Shown in pieces: positions 43,745-55,659 of a stretch of DNA of 64,000 nucleotides. The notes beneath the pieces are model-generated. The model was given only the letters and a program-made list of their open reading frames with translations. It ran no database searches and had not been told where the DNA came from. The DNA comes from Thereva unica (taxonomy: Eukaryota > Arthropoda > Insecta > Diptera > Therevidae): contig OX465282.1 of the NCBI GenBank assembly GCA_949987705.1, forward strand, positions 128,112,310 to 128,176,309, given 5' to 3'. The first letter of the stretch is position 1; each line of letters begins with the position of its first letter. A program made the position numbers and the translations under genes.

Positions 43745-46415
43745 AATCTTGACATCCTAACTACAAATGGAAAAACATTGGACACCTGAAGTTCTCCAAG
43801 CAGTCGGTTTTGTCGACAGCAGTCGGAATTGATCAACAAGAATATTTTTGGTAAGATGGTAAGGAAAAGCGGAACTGTGGGATATATTTACAATGGGTCA
43901 AAATTAAGGATACCGTGCACCTCTGAAATTTTAGGTTTAAGTCTAGGATTCTGCAATGACGAAACAATCTAGCATCTGGGCAAACAAATAAAACCTGGAT
44001 CAGTGAAATTGCAGATGAGAACCCAGAGATTAATCAATTGTCCTTTTATTTTGCTCCGATGGGTGCAGCACTGCAGTATTATTAAGTGGAAGTTCAAAGT
44101 CATATCTGTAAACAATTTATAAAATGAATGTCCAAAAAATGTAAACGCTTTAGTTAGATTAAATTCGTTAAAAGCAGCCAATGGTAAAAAAAATCATCGC
44201 TTCATTATGACTGCCTATGACAAATATCCTACTTGGAAAATGTAACTCAGACTAGGCCAATCGTACAAATAGAGCTGCTTATCAATATGTTATCTAGACG
44301 ACCATACAGTACAATGTAAACAATGGGGTCAAATGTAAACGATCAATAATAAACGAATTTCCCAATAAACCACAAAAATAATCGCCTCAAACGAATTTTT
44401 GTTGGCGTAATAAAAATTTGCATTTAGTCCAGTATCTGACATCACTCCAAAAAACTCGAAAATTCATTCATCTAGGTCAGGTAATAACTTCAGAGGGAGA
44501 GAAAAAAATGATAAACAAAAATTTTCATTGAACTTGAAAACTTCCAATAAAATTTCACTGAAAATGATGCAAGCAAAGTGACCGCATTCATTGCAAGCCG
44601 AAGTCAACCCTCAAAGGCTTAAAAGATAAGGCGCCGGCGGCCTTGTTCATTGTTTAAAAAGATTTTTCTGATCTCTGCGAATTTATCTTATCCGCCCACG
44701 CCGCCACAAGGTTCAAATGACAAGGAAAAACTCGAGTTGATTAAACTGAACCTGAGAGAGAAATTACGCGTGATTGTCATGCACCTTAAAGATAAGTAAG
44801 GAAGAACGCTGGAGCTACGCGGCACGGCTCAACAAAGTGAGTCAAAGCCCCGCTCAAAGGTGATTATGTAAGTCGCTTGTCGCTAGCTACGAACTATGAC
44901 TTCGTACGCCGCGCAAGGTAATAAAGAGGAAAATCGTTTGCTGCACACAGGTAACGAGCTGCCCGATCGGATAGCCTTGCCGATTGCGCAACCTGGAGGA
45001 AAATCGCTCGTATGTTGTGACCTGTTATCGTTGCAGCGCGGAGCATCAAGAAGCTATCATTTCGCATGACATAAGTGTATCACTGCCAACATCCATTATA
45101 AATCCATTGTTATGCAATGTTCGAACTGAACCAGCCCGAAAAAATCGGAAGACTGGGGAAAAGTCAACTTTCTTATTGTCTACCTCTGCATCTGCTCACC
45201 TGTCTCGTGAAGGCACGGCGCGATAACAGGGCAGGCGTCATCGTAATGATAAAAGAAATGCGGACTGCTTTCATTATCGAAGGTCAGTAACTCCTTTCCG
45301 GTAAGTCGCTGCAGACACAGCCCAAGACGATATCGATGTTTTACACCTGATCTTTTTTTTCATAATCAGATAAGATTAAGCACGGCGAAGATATTTTAAG
45401 TTTTTGGTCAATTTCTCTTTTGGGTTGATGAACGGTGCCGTACCGCTCCGATGCATGGGAATTCAGCGATGCTGTTCGCGGCGGACTGATCGATATTAAT
45501 GCATTTTTTTGCTGCACCGCTATGCGATAATCATTATTTTTTTTTCGCTCATAATTATTGCTCAATATTCGAGATTTAATTACTATATTTATTCACAATA
45601 AACAAAGAAACGGGGATGACCAACAAAAAAGCCCCATTCAAAATCTCGAGATAATAACAGTTGTAAAATTTTGTTCTTTTCCTTTATTTATCATCTTGTT
45701 TTGATTTTTATCAACGTGAAAAAATATTCCATTGGGTAGGAAACTTCCAAAAATATTCCAGACAACTGAAATCAGGTTTACCCCTTTCGGAAAAACAATA
45801 AAAAACTGTCGAGTATCTGTCATCGGGGCCCAGCAAGATTGTGAATGAAATGAAATTTTGCAAACGTCTTTCGATTGACGAGGCCTGGAATGTCGTACGT
45901 TTTCGAAGAAACCCATTTATTTGTTGCGGCTTTTAACGTAAGAGTTGTGAAAATTAAGTAAATTTTATTCGTCAGAAACTGGCTGATTTTGTAATTAGTG
46001 CATCATTGGTAATCGGTTTATGCTTTTTAGTGGAAAAATATTTTTATAATATTTTAATTGTTATACAGGTATTAAAAATATGTAATCGAAATATCAGTTA
46101 CACACATTTTCTGCAAGGTGAAATATGCGTGCACTAGGATAATAATAGTTCAAAGTAGAGAGAGTAGGCGTAGAGTTTGCAGCCCTACCAAGAACCGAGC
46201 ACAGGAACACAATTGTCATTAAAAGGGCACCTGATTCGTGAGAAACTTTTCGTAGGATGCCTGGCTGTGTGCTTGAAGTGACTTTAGGTCTCTCGGCGCT
46301 AGACTCCTTCTGGGGATTGAACCAACCAGTTTGACTTCTCGAATCAATAACAAGAATTGTTTTTCGAACAGAGTTTGTCAACTCCTTGCCCAACCCCCTA
46401 CTAAGAAGACCGATC
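43745..46415. other. stretch without a recognisable gene; GC-richer island at 44.6-45.2 kb
   Basis: The frame at 44,984-45,226 has no recognisable product. The island at about 44,600-45,240 stands out by GC content and by several GATA-type words, described separately. Confidence 0.4.
44624..45375. promoter_or_regulatory. possible cis-regulatory island with GATA-factor motifs
   Basis: WGATAR-type words occur at 44,624 (AGATAAGG), 44,683 (TTATCTTATCC, two overlapping sites on the minus strand), 44,790 (AGATAAGT) and 45,368 (AGATAAGA). They lie in or beside a locally GC-richer, non-repetitive stretch. No TE relic was recognised here. Such words are short and may occur by chance; conservation would be needed to call an enhancer. 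Confidence 0.25.
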
Positions 46416-46419
46416 CTCG

Positions 46420-47179
46420 AAAGATTTTGCTCGACCCCCCTAATCACACGTGAGATTTTTCGGATTTTAAAATATCTCTAGTATTTAAGACTAAAAATTC
46501 ATATTTACGGGCGTAACCGCAAGCTTTAATTATAGATAACTGATAATTCGAACTCCTACTTGCCCTCCTCTATTCCACTTGCTTTTTCCGCTTGTAGTGG
46601 ACACACAACTACCAAAACAAGATTACTCATACGCAACAAGAATTTCATTACGCTAAAATTCGGGGAGGGTTCTTCGTCTAGTTCTATATTCTAACCTTTA
46701 CGCATGAGGGTGCCTGTTTCAACCGACCTTTTCATACAAAACTTTGTAACACTTGAATTTTTGTATGAAGAGGTCGACTGAAATAACTTACGTGCTACAC
46801 CCCCAGAACTTCCGTGAATTTACGACGCGAATTCAACCCCTATCTACTCGAAACTGAAAGCAAGGTACGAACTAGCCACGGCCTGGCAGTCGAATACCTG
46901 AAGTCCTTATCCACCAGTCAGTCAGTATTGTGTGGCCTTCTTCGGACCGTGCCTGCCGACCTGGTCTGCCGGCGACCTGTAAGTAAATAGGGGTCTTTAG
47001 TGGAGAAACAGGTTTTACTTAATTCTACGGAGTTCTCTAGCAGTTTTACACTGTTTCTTGGGAAAAAAAATTACGTGATATTTTCCGAGACCCCCTCTCC
47101 CCACGTGAGATTGGGTGAGACTCAGCTCTACCCCCCCCCCCTCGCCTCTGAACGCCTCACGTAATTAATGGAAGATAAC
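46420..47179 (+). mobile_element. GGGGTCGTCC-ended DNA element, second (degraded) copy
   Basis: It is colinear with 57,749-58,873. Shared words include GTGGACACACAACTACC (46,598 and 57,929), ATTTCATTACGCTAAAATTC (46,646 and 57,972), TGGAGAAACA.GTTTTA (47,001 and 58,679), TTCCGAGACCCCC and CACGTGAGATT. The outermost ends are worn: the left end is recognisable only from CTCGACCCCCC, and the right end reads CGTAATTAATGGAAGATAAC against CGTAATTTATGGACGACCCC in the better copy. Confidence 0.75.
46717..46783. repeat. Pre-miRNA-sized imperfect hairpin
   Basis: Arms at 46,717-46,741 (TTTCAACCGACCTTTTCATA...) and 46,758-46,783 pair with about three mismatches around a short loop. It lies in a part of the 46.4-kb element copy that the 57.7-kb copy lacks. 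Confidence 0.5.
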
Positions 47180-47184
47180 ATACC

Positions 47185-50100
47185 CACAATACCCTGTTGT
47201 TATGAACCGAAAATACGTCCATTTTTTCCGGGAAAGCTATTAGACTCATACGACGAATTTCGACCGCCAGTTATTTCATTGTATCTTCGTTTTCTAATTA
47301 AGGTATAGAGCGCGCATATTGAGAACAAAAATGCGCCAATAATAGAATGACATTGCTCGGCTATGCGCCTTGACTCACGCACTGCGCCTAGATACAGCGA
47401 TTTCATGTTATATATGTATGTATGTATATAAAGTTTGAAAAACAGTTTCGACAATGCCACTGCATCAATATACACGTAATTTTCTAAAACTAACATATTA
47501 TACTTTGATTTTGAAAAAAAAAACTTTAATCTTTCAGTTTTAACCATTTAACAATATATTTTTGGTCACAATTCAAAAGAAAGAGAATTTGTAAACAAAG
47601 TAAATGAACTCCAAGCTTTAAACTGCATATACAAGACACCGATTACTCCCTACAGCTACAATCATTCTCATTGCAAACATGTAAACGGAATTAAGCTTCC
47701 CTACCACTCCAGTACCCATTTATCCATATTTCAAAACAACTTTCCAACTGTGGAATGGTGTGAATTTCTTTAATTGCATAGTTGTATAAATTGCGTTGAT
47801 GTCATATTTATGGCTAATAGTGTCACAATCTTTAGCACATCACGTTTCATTTATTTTCGCGATTTCGCAAATTAGGCATTTATTTTTCTATATTGTGGTG
47901 CTATTAGGGGATCAAGTCAAATTTTTGTGAAATATTTCAAATATTTAAGGATTCTATAATACCAATGCCGTGCAATCTATAATACCAATACCGTTTCTAA
48001 ACATTTAATATCAAAATTAATTACAATAATTTACTCCCTTGAATGGTTGTAGGTTAAATGAAGTTTCAAAGGTGTTTGTTTCCTTAGTCTATGACTAAGT
48101 ATGTCACTTGGCTATAAATGTTAATCTACAATCTAATCTATCTCATTAAAAACTAACGAATGCCACGCATTTCACACCTCCCAAGAAGCAATTGACATAT
48201 CAATATGAAATCATATTAATTGCATCTCAATGCACTTCCTTATCTTCATCAAAAACAATTAATCTGTCAACGAAACTGTCAAACAATGGCAGTCGCTATG
48301 ATTGGTTATTTTCAAGGAAATTAATTGTCTCATTAAGTTCCCAGCGAACAAATGTTCATAAACCAACAACTTACACACCTAACATTAATAAATTCTTGTT
48401 CTTTTTCTATGCCATAAATCGAGTTCTAGCGACATCTTTATTCTCTTCTCTTATTTTCATAATTCTCAAAAGATTTCCTTCATGATCAATTAGCGTTTGG
48501 TTCTGTGCGTGTTCATTACAAATTCACGCCGCGTAAACAGAGATGAATTCGTTTATTTGTCATTTTCCAGACCAGCAGAAAAGAATGGCTATGAAAGGTC
48601 AAGATAGAAGAAAAACATCCACGTTCCATTCAAGGTTGGCCGGATCTCTCGAATGAAAACGATCTCAATATTCTGATGAACTTTACGTATACTCGAAAGT
48701 CACCAAACAGAACCATTAACAAGGTTCGAGGTTTGGTAAACATGGCGCGAGGCAGAGATGAAACAACAACAGCAACACCCAGCAAAAAGGTCCGGACAGA
48801 GAGGCGGACATGTTTGAAGTGCAATTACTCTACTTCACGATTTTTCCACAATTTCCGAGGCCTGTGGTAAATCGGAAAAGTAAACAAAATTGCCAAGATG
48901 TCAGCGCGATTCCATTCTGCGCACGCGAACAAAACTCAAATTTTTCGGCGAGCCACACAGACAAAGTGCCGCCAAAGTCACGGTCACTGGCGCACTCGAA
49001 ATAGCGCCATAAGCCGGCTGTCGCCGATGACATGATCACGTTTTGTCAATCTTGGATCGACTCTAAAAATGTCCGAATAAGACGATCTTAACCCAAAATG
49101 ATCGCGCGGTTTTTTTCTTGAACCTCAACATTTTTTGGTAAATCAGCCACGAATGAAAACTTTTCGCAACTCCTTCTTTCACGGCAATAAACTCGCCGTC
49201 AACAATGCAATTTGGGAGAGAGACACTTTTTACTGGCAATATTTATGTCGCTAGACAAAGCTGGCGTTCGTTCGGTTGAATTAAATGAAATGTCGCAATT
49301 ATTATTTGTGCCTCGAACTGTGTACCACCGAAAGCCACAACTTTTTGCAAATTATTTTGAGCAATTTTTCTATGCGTCAACATGAATTGAAACCTTTTGC
49401 AGGCCGCGCGAGAAAGCGGACGACCTCGACTCAGGGAATCTCTTTTGAAACACTGTCAAATGCTGTGCAAAAACTATTATTATTAAATGTACCTAAGAGA
49501 TTTTTTAACGTACAAAAGACAACCTAAATTTCAAAAGCGAATCAGTGTTAGCTTAGAGGCTTGCATTGAAAGACCATGCAGACTTGGAAATTATTTTGGC
49601 GAAATTTTTAACCACAATACGGCAACGACGCTTGTACTTAAATCCCCAGTGAATATCATCATTTAAAAGACTCATTAATGATGCTTACCACTCATCTTCT
49701 TTACGTAATTTGACCCAATCTCGCAATGAAATTTTTTGGGTGAATCAGTGTTCTTGAAGTCTGTTTCCTTTGGTGTTGTCATGATATGACCCTTCCAGAC
49801 AACTTTCTTATATTCGGCTCAGTCCAACGCCACTAACCTCCAGTTATATAACATTCAATTCATGTCATTAGATATACTACCCTGTCTATCCATCTTCTTC
49901 TTGGCCTTCAAGATGCTTTCTGGGTTGGCATTCATTCTAGGCATTCCTTGAGTTATGTATCCTTATTAAAAATCCATACCATATTATTTTATACACTATT
50001 TGTTTTCAGTCACGAATTGCGCTGAATTTCTTTCTTCTCATGCCTCCTCATGTGATGGACACACAAAATGCTACCTACTAAAAATATTATATTTTGTCCA

Positions 50101-50335
50101 TTAAAAATCCTTTAATAAAAAATATTAAGAAAAATATATCACTGTTCGATGTGGTTAAGTCTGGCAGGAGGATAGCATCCAGTCTTCTGATGAAGACATC
50201 GGATCCTGCACTTACGATGTTCTCACTTCCAAGCAAGCACGGAGCTCAATTTTTTCATACTTTCATATAATTTTTTTGTTAATACCATAACGGCCAAAGT
50301 GAAGTGAACCATATGGAGAAGCCATAGTATTTAAG
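47185..50335. other. stretch without a recognisable gene
   Basis: A moderately GC-richer, apparently unique region lies at 48,600-49,450, with overlapping frames on both strands but no recognised domain. Remaining DNA is AT-rich. A minus-strand stretch near 49,880-49,940 (CTTCTTCTTGGCCTTCAAGA) may be a worn RTE tip, not annotated. Confidence 0.5.
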
Positions 50336-50339
50336 TCTA

Positions 50340-50512
50340 AGGATTATGAAGTCGAAGTTAAGTTCATGGTGCAATGTCTCGAAGTAAGCATAGTACGGAG
50401 GATGGGATAGAGGACAGGATATAAGAATCTGGAGTTTACTAAACGTGGAGCAGATAGATGGATAAATGGATCTTGCGTTTGAACTCCTGGATGTTGTAGG
50501 AGCTCGTATCAA
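50340..50512 (-). pseudogene. Jockey-like 3' end fragment
   Basis: In minus sense the text begins GAGCTCCTACAACATCCAGG then AGTTCAAACGCA, matching 42,449-42,480 of the large Jockey-like copy nearly base for base, followed by a diverged UTR that includes GACATTGCACCATGA. Only about 170 bp remain. Confidence 0.65.
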
Positions 50513-50559
50513 AACGAAGACATTTGCACGAAACCCACTTTAACACAAAATAAAACAAA

Positions 50560-51005
50560 CAATTTTTTTAGCGGGGATTCAATTTTATATAAAGCCGTAA
50601 TTCTCAATAGCGGCCAGCTGGCCCAGACACAACCATAGTTAATGGAACCGCCAACAGAGCCACCCCACCCACTACAGGGCTATTTGAGCTCTAGCCCAAA
50701 CCATTTCGGGGGGGCAATTTTTGTCGGAGTTATACTTTTTTGATATAATTAGTTATTTTTATTTAAAATCGCTTCATGACAAAAGTAACCAAATTACCAG
50801 TTATAATGAAATAGAAAAATGAATAGATCATATTACTACTGCTTTGTTGAACCGATCCCCAAAGTTATATTAAGATTTGGGCTTCTGGGACCTGAGTGGT
50901 CTCCTGCAATTAAACAAAACTCCACTTCTTTACAAAACTTTATTTAACACAAAAATGGGAGTATTCAGAAAGCGCGCAATTTGAATGTAAAACGGGTTCA
51001 GATAG
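50560..51005 (-). repeat. possible 3' LTR or 3' region of the 51-kb Gypsy relic
   Basis: It lies directly 3' (minus sense) of the Gypsy pol end at 51,060 and has a polyadenylation signal in context (GTGTTAAATAAAGTTTTG). A similar GTGTTAAA-type word occurs again near 50,545. No second LTR copy was found for comparison, so the call is tentative. Confidence 0.3.
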
Positions 51006-51059
51006 ATTTAGATCCCACATTCGGCTATTCCGACGTATCATTTGACCCGAATTATTAGC

Positions 51060-51790
51060 CCCACTCTTTAAGGCCATCTGCCGCGACTGTAGTTATCCTG
51101 GGTATCTCGTGGTCACCCATCTTATCCAATTCATGACAGTCGTTTCACTTCACGGTAAGGACCAAAAGGTTAGGTTTTAATTTCAACCCTGGGCTAAATT
51201 GTGTTCTCTTCACTGCAGCCAAGGCACCCACCCCCTTTTAGACACTTGCAGCCATACATTTCGTATTGCCTTTTCTGCTCTTCTCCTGTTGAATTTTGTA
51301 GAAATTGTATTTTTGTTTGGCTTCTCGTGGTATCATTTCCTGCACGCTCTGTTGTTCATTTAAATTATCGGCCCTCATAAAGGCATGGTAATGCTTTTAT
51401 TTTGAATCCCAGTTAAAATACGAAATCGCGAGAGTAATCTTTTTCTATGCAGTCATTTCGAAACAGATTTGCTGTAAAAGCTGTTCCTCGGTCCGATATT
51501 TTCCTTTTTTGGTCACCACAAATAGCTGTCAGCTTCCTCAACCAATTCGACAACCAACACGCTTGACGTACTCTTAGTGGGGTACAACCAAACAAGTTTA
51601 GAAAACACATCCACTATTACTACTATGGTTGTATTTTTTCTTAGTTACTTTCATGGGACCTAGTATATGAACTATTTGCAAGATCTGATCAATTGGTGCT
51701 TTTAGGCCTTCCTATTTGCCAGTCTAGCTTTCTGCCATTATGCATTCTGTGCATCTTTTGACACTTCACTTTAATAAAAATCAACTGACT
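51060..51790 (-). pseudogene. Ty3/Gypsy integrase relic (different lineage from the 5- and 20-kb copies)
   Basis: Minus strand, high to low coordinates: CQKMHRMHNGRKLDWQ at about 51,760-51,715 fits the C..C half of the H2C2 zinc-binding domain; 51,610-51,413 reads FLNLFGCTPLRVRQACW then GDQKRKISDRGTAFTANLFR, which carries the ISDRGTAF core strand with its catalytic aspartate; 51,180-51,060 reads KMGDHEIPRITTVAADGLKE plus W, matching the 'K.GDHEGP..T.T.AD.MKPW' C-terminus of one Gypsy group. Frameshifts and stops separate the parts. Confidence 0.75.
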
Positions 51791-51794
51791 AAGA

Positions 51795-51965
51795 CAGGCG
51801 CGGATGAAATTGAATCCCACATCCAATTGTGCAGCGAGTTTTTGGGCATCAGTAAATAACCGTCGAAAAACAGAATCAGCATCATGTCTTTTGTTCTCAA
51901 GAACAGCCAGGGTATCTTTGATTAAATCCATTGTTTTTTTTTTTTTTTTCAAATCTAATGAAGTA
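51795..51965 (-). pseudogene. hAT transposase fragment (ZMYM-like group)
   Basis: The minus-strand frame reads MDLIKDTLAVLENKRHDADS then VFRRLFTDAQKLAAQLDVG, a helical segment typical of the long hAT-like transposases related to ZMYM and '52 kDa repressor' proteins (pattern 'L..T...L...R.DAD..F..LF..A..LA..L.V'). It is fused in frame to the Gypsy zinc-binding relic and preceded by an A/T homopolymer, which suggests an accidental junction. No other hAT domain is present nearby. Confidence 0.6.
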
Positions 51966-51999
51966 CGGTCCAAACACTGGCCGCAGTCCCTCTCGGTTT

Positions 52000-54740
52000 G
52001 ATGTGCAGATATGTTATACAGTCCAAAACTATTTAGTCTACCTAATCAGTTGCTCTGCTTTAAAATGAATAATTTTAGCCAATTGCACCCAGGCAAAAAT
52101 CGAGCCATTGGTGAACTGGGTATTCTCAATAAAGTTAACATTGTTTGAAAGCGGGTCGTCAGTGCTTCGAAGTCAATTAAATGGCCTTAGGAAGCCTTGA
52201 TTAGATAGTGATCTCCCGCTATCCAATGGTCCAGAATCGGCTATAAGCCAACCAACAGCTTAGTGAAAAGATCTGTTAACGATCTGCCTCTGCTGATACA
52301 TATAGAACGCTGAGGATCGAGGCTTAGCTTGGGCATCCTTAAGCGGCTTCCTCCCGTGTCGTCTCTCAGCACGGCTAGCCAATTGTTAGGTCACAGTAGA
52401 AATGATAAGGCGCAATAAAGGATAATTGTGTCTGAAGTTAACATCTATGCAGGATAGAAGACGACCTTGTAATTTTTGCCTAGAGGAGTATATGTATGTC
52501 TGCTCTGTCTTAGCCATATCAAAAATCCAATTAAAACCGACAAGATATCCAATTGTATGCGTGCCTCAGAAGATGGCACAATTCATATAATTTTCACCAA
52601 AACTAGACGATTCAAGCTTCACGAATCAATAAGGAAAACAGCTGAGCAAGATAATAATTATTGAACTTCTAAGAAAGTGTATTTATGTGTTTCTCTAAAA
52701 TTTTCCACTATATCTTCTTATCAAAAGCCTTAAGTACCAAAATTTATTTGTAATGATATCTCTAAATCACTAAAAATAAAGCGAAACCCGAAAAAGACTA
52801 GCCCATTGTACGTTCATTTTAACATATCGGCAAAAAATATCTTTGGAATGTTTTCACACAGCTAATGCTCAAAATCAAATAAATAAACCCGAATAAGTTT
52901 CATCTCTCTACAAAAATCTAACATCATCCATCACATTTCATCATCAAAAAAATACAATCAATTCGATTTGCATGCGTATCCCTAATACGATTTGACACAC
53001 TGAACTTCAAACGCTGTTCCAAAAGCGATCTTCCCAAATACCACAATACCCAGCAAGATCGATTCATTCACTTATTCCCTTTCAATAAATTTCACATATA
53101 TGAGAAAAAGCAACAGCATTAGCTTCAAGGCCACCTTTTGCCTCCACTCTTTCTTAACACCTCGCCTTTAATAACTATAAATCATATTCATTTTAATTGT
53201 TCAGCGCCGCAATTAAACGCACAGAAACGTTGCAAAATCCACGATCGACGGTATTACTTCAGTCGGAAATAATTGATCGTGAGTTTTATAGAAAAATTAC
53301 AATAACTGCAAGTCCGGCCCCAGAGCGCTGTACTACGGCCATAGTAACCCAATTCCAATCAATAATGACCCGCGATAATAATAAAATCCAAACTAGCACG
53401 CGAGTCAAAACAAATCGGCGTTTAATGGTGGACAAAAGACCTAAGCGACAAACTCGCTATTTACGACCAGCGCGAGATGTAACAACGCGGACAATCCGGT
53501 TGCCTCACGATTTTGTTGCGCAACAAATGAGAGAAGCGTGCGATCTGGCGCGCTGCATCGACTCCGTTTTTTTCTGTTCACCATGATGCGCTACTATTTC
53601 TTCAGATGAACGCCACCACGCTTCTTCGATTTCGTCTACTTTCTTCAAGACCGGCTCAGGTATATATTGGGCGTGACATCGACGTAGTCTTCTGCCCAAA
53701 TTGGATTGGTTGTTTGGCTGTGAAAGCAATCAGCACCTTTTTATCGGATTTTACGCTGCTTTGCGTTAGTAAACATGCGGCAGGTAAAATTGGTTTAGTA
53801 TTCAAATTTGAAGAAGCCGAAGATTGAGCAAAGGTCGTTGGCGATGTTCGCCACTTGTTGGCTCTTTCGTCAAGTGTATTTGATGCACTTGAACTTCAGT
53901 ATTAATGTAACGGTACTTTGTCAACCCACGCTATTTTAAGGTTGTTTTGTTCGATTTTGTGTAGACTTGCGTTGGATGAATTTTAATTGGAAGAATTGGT
54001 TAAGCATTTTGCATCAATTGAATATCGGATTTTGGATTTGGAAAAAAAACGATCCATTAGAAGATGAATCACTACTAAACTTTGAGACCGCCTGCATATC
54101 TTAACAAAGAATGAATTCTGAATTCTGTCGATATTGAGAATAACTAGTTTTCGTAGTAAATCGCTTTTACACATTTGATTTGGAAGAAATCACGTTTTCG
54201 CTTCAGTAGTAAATTTGGTTTAGTCTGGTCAAAAGAGACAATGAACTTAGCTAAGCTGTGGTGACTTAAAAATAAAAAAAAAACTACAATATAAATTTAT
54301 AAATGGAATTAAGAATCATTCTAGAATTTCTAGCCGAAGATATTTTAAAAGTATTTTTGTTTTCATATAGTTAGTTGAACGCCATTTTTACGTAACGATT
54401 TCAGTTTGCACAAATCAGCTAAATATTTATTTTTAACACACATTTTACACTGTTTCGTTATAGATCCTAGATAATTACACTTCGTTCTTTCTTCTAATAA
54501 GGTTTTGGTTCTATATTATATTCTTCCAGCCCTTATACCTCAGGTTTATAAGCTAAAACGTTTGAACAAGCTTAGCAGTGTGCGTAGAGAGTAATCACTG
54601 AAACTTGTCCGTTCGAAAAAATCAAAATACAAAATCATGCCAAACAACGAGAATCTGCCCTTCTTCTGAAAGATGCATAAAATGTGACCCTCGAAGTTAA
54701 AAACAACAGCTGGTGTCCTCTGCCCTTCCATACAATAGTG
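52000..54740. other. stretch without a recognised gene; open frames at 53.2-53.8 kb
   Basis: AT-rich except for 53,190-53,830, described separately. A worn TE could be present near 52,140-52,380, but no motif was legible. Confidence 0.45.
53190..53830. other. GC-richer segment with long frames on both strands, possible exon(s)
   Basis: The plus-strand frame 53,197-53,586 (129 codons) follows TTAATTGTTCAG, an acceptor-like site, and is basic (VKTNRRLMVDKRPKRQTRYL). The minus-strand frame 53,729-53,505 follows GATTGCTTTCACAG and reads YIPEPVLKKVDEIEEAWWRS then SEEIVAHHGEQ, which has protein-like composition. I recognise neither. Both cannot be real, and the segment could also be untranslated leader. 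Confidence 0.2.
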
Positions 54741-54744
54741 GAAG

Positions 54745-55065
54745 TTTCAGACGCAGGGCCTCTTTTCCTTTTTTCCTAGTATGAGTATATAATTCTCTTG
54801 CCCCTTTACCAGACGGCATAGTGCATCCGCTTGCCCATTACCTTTGTTTGAAAGCTTGTTTTGGCACCCTGCGCGAGATATTTTTATGCGGCCTTAACTT
54901 TTTACACATTTCTTTTAGGTAGATTACCTATGCTATTATCCACAAATTATACCATAACCCGAGTAAAAATTAAAAGATGGCCTTGCAACGGGCGAATACT
55001 GGCCGCTTGGGATCGCATACAAGCTCACGACGGCCAAACTTGACCGAAAGATTTAAAAGGCCGAG
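54745..55065 (-). pseudogene. Ty3/Gypsy RNase H relic
   Basis: On the minus strand, about 54,855-54,800 reads KGNGQADALCRLVKGQ, the end of retroelement RNase H ('..N..ADALSRLP'), with the catalytic AD. Upstream (about 55,020-54,930) frames with stops give SIRPLQ and FLLGLWYNLWI, corresponding to 'A.R.QRW.LFLS.Y.Y.I'. The RT is not recognisable. Confidence 0.55.
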
Positions 55066-55239
55066 AACTAAGCTGTTCACACGGGCATACGAAGGCAAAT
55101 TTTAATCATAAAAAGAATCTGCACCAAATGTATTGTTGTATGTGCTCTATGGGAACTTGATCATTTTGGCTATGTACAATCGATCTTTGGATTATTATAC
55201 TTACTCGTTTTTGTGACCCGAACGTTATTGAATTCTTAG

Positions 55240-55655
55240 GCTCTTCTCTTTATACAGCCAAGAACTTTGTTGGCTCTGGCAGCAATATTATCGTAGTGCA
55301 AGGTGAAATTGAATTTATCGTCTAGAACAATGACTAGATCTACAACTTGATCGACACGGTCTAATGCCTTGTCGTTTAGATAATATTCCTATAGCTGTGT
55401 GTTTCTTTTGCGAGAAGGTAATTACGTCACATTTGCTGATGTTTAGTTGTAATTTATTGGTGGTACACCAGTCTTGCAACTTGTCAAGCTTTGTTTGAAA
55501 GAAAGTTACGTCGATCTGAGATCTTATGACATTACAAATTTTGAGATCATCGGCACAGAAAAGATGCGGAATATTTTCTAGTCTATCCGACAGGTAAGAG
55601 ATAAATATATTGAATAACAAATGGCCTAGATAGGGGCAGCGCTTTCGAAGCAAAA
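55240..55655 (-). pseudogene. CR1/Jockey-group reverse transcriptase fragment
   Basis: Minus strand 55,653-55,315: CPYLGHLLFNIFISYLSD ('PQGS.LGPLLFNIFINDL' worn), NIPHLFCADDLKICNVIRSQ with the catalytic ADD box (C for F/Y in the first place), KLDKLQDWCTTNKLQLNISK and CDVITFSQKKH. A further frame at 55,310-55,245 gives ANKVLGCIKRRA-EFNN, the later 'A...LG.I.R...EF' block. It differs from the 38-42 kb element and is a separate family. Confidence 0.8.
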
Positions 55656-55659
55656 ATTC

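Noticed and set aside
51689..51973. One 94-codon protein joining hAT-like and zinc-binding text
   Set aside because: The two halves belong to different TE classes; the joined frame is most likely accidental.
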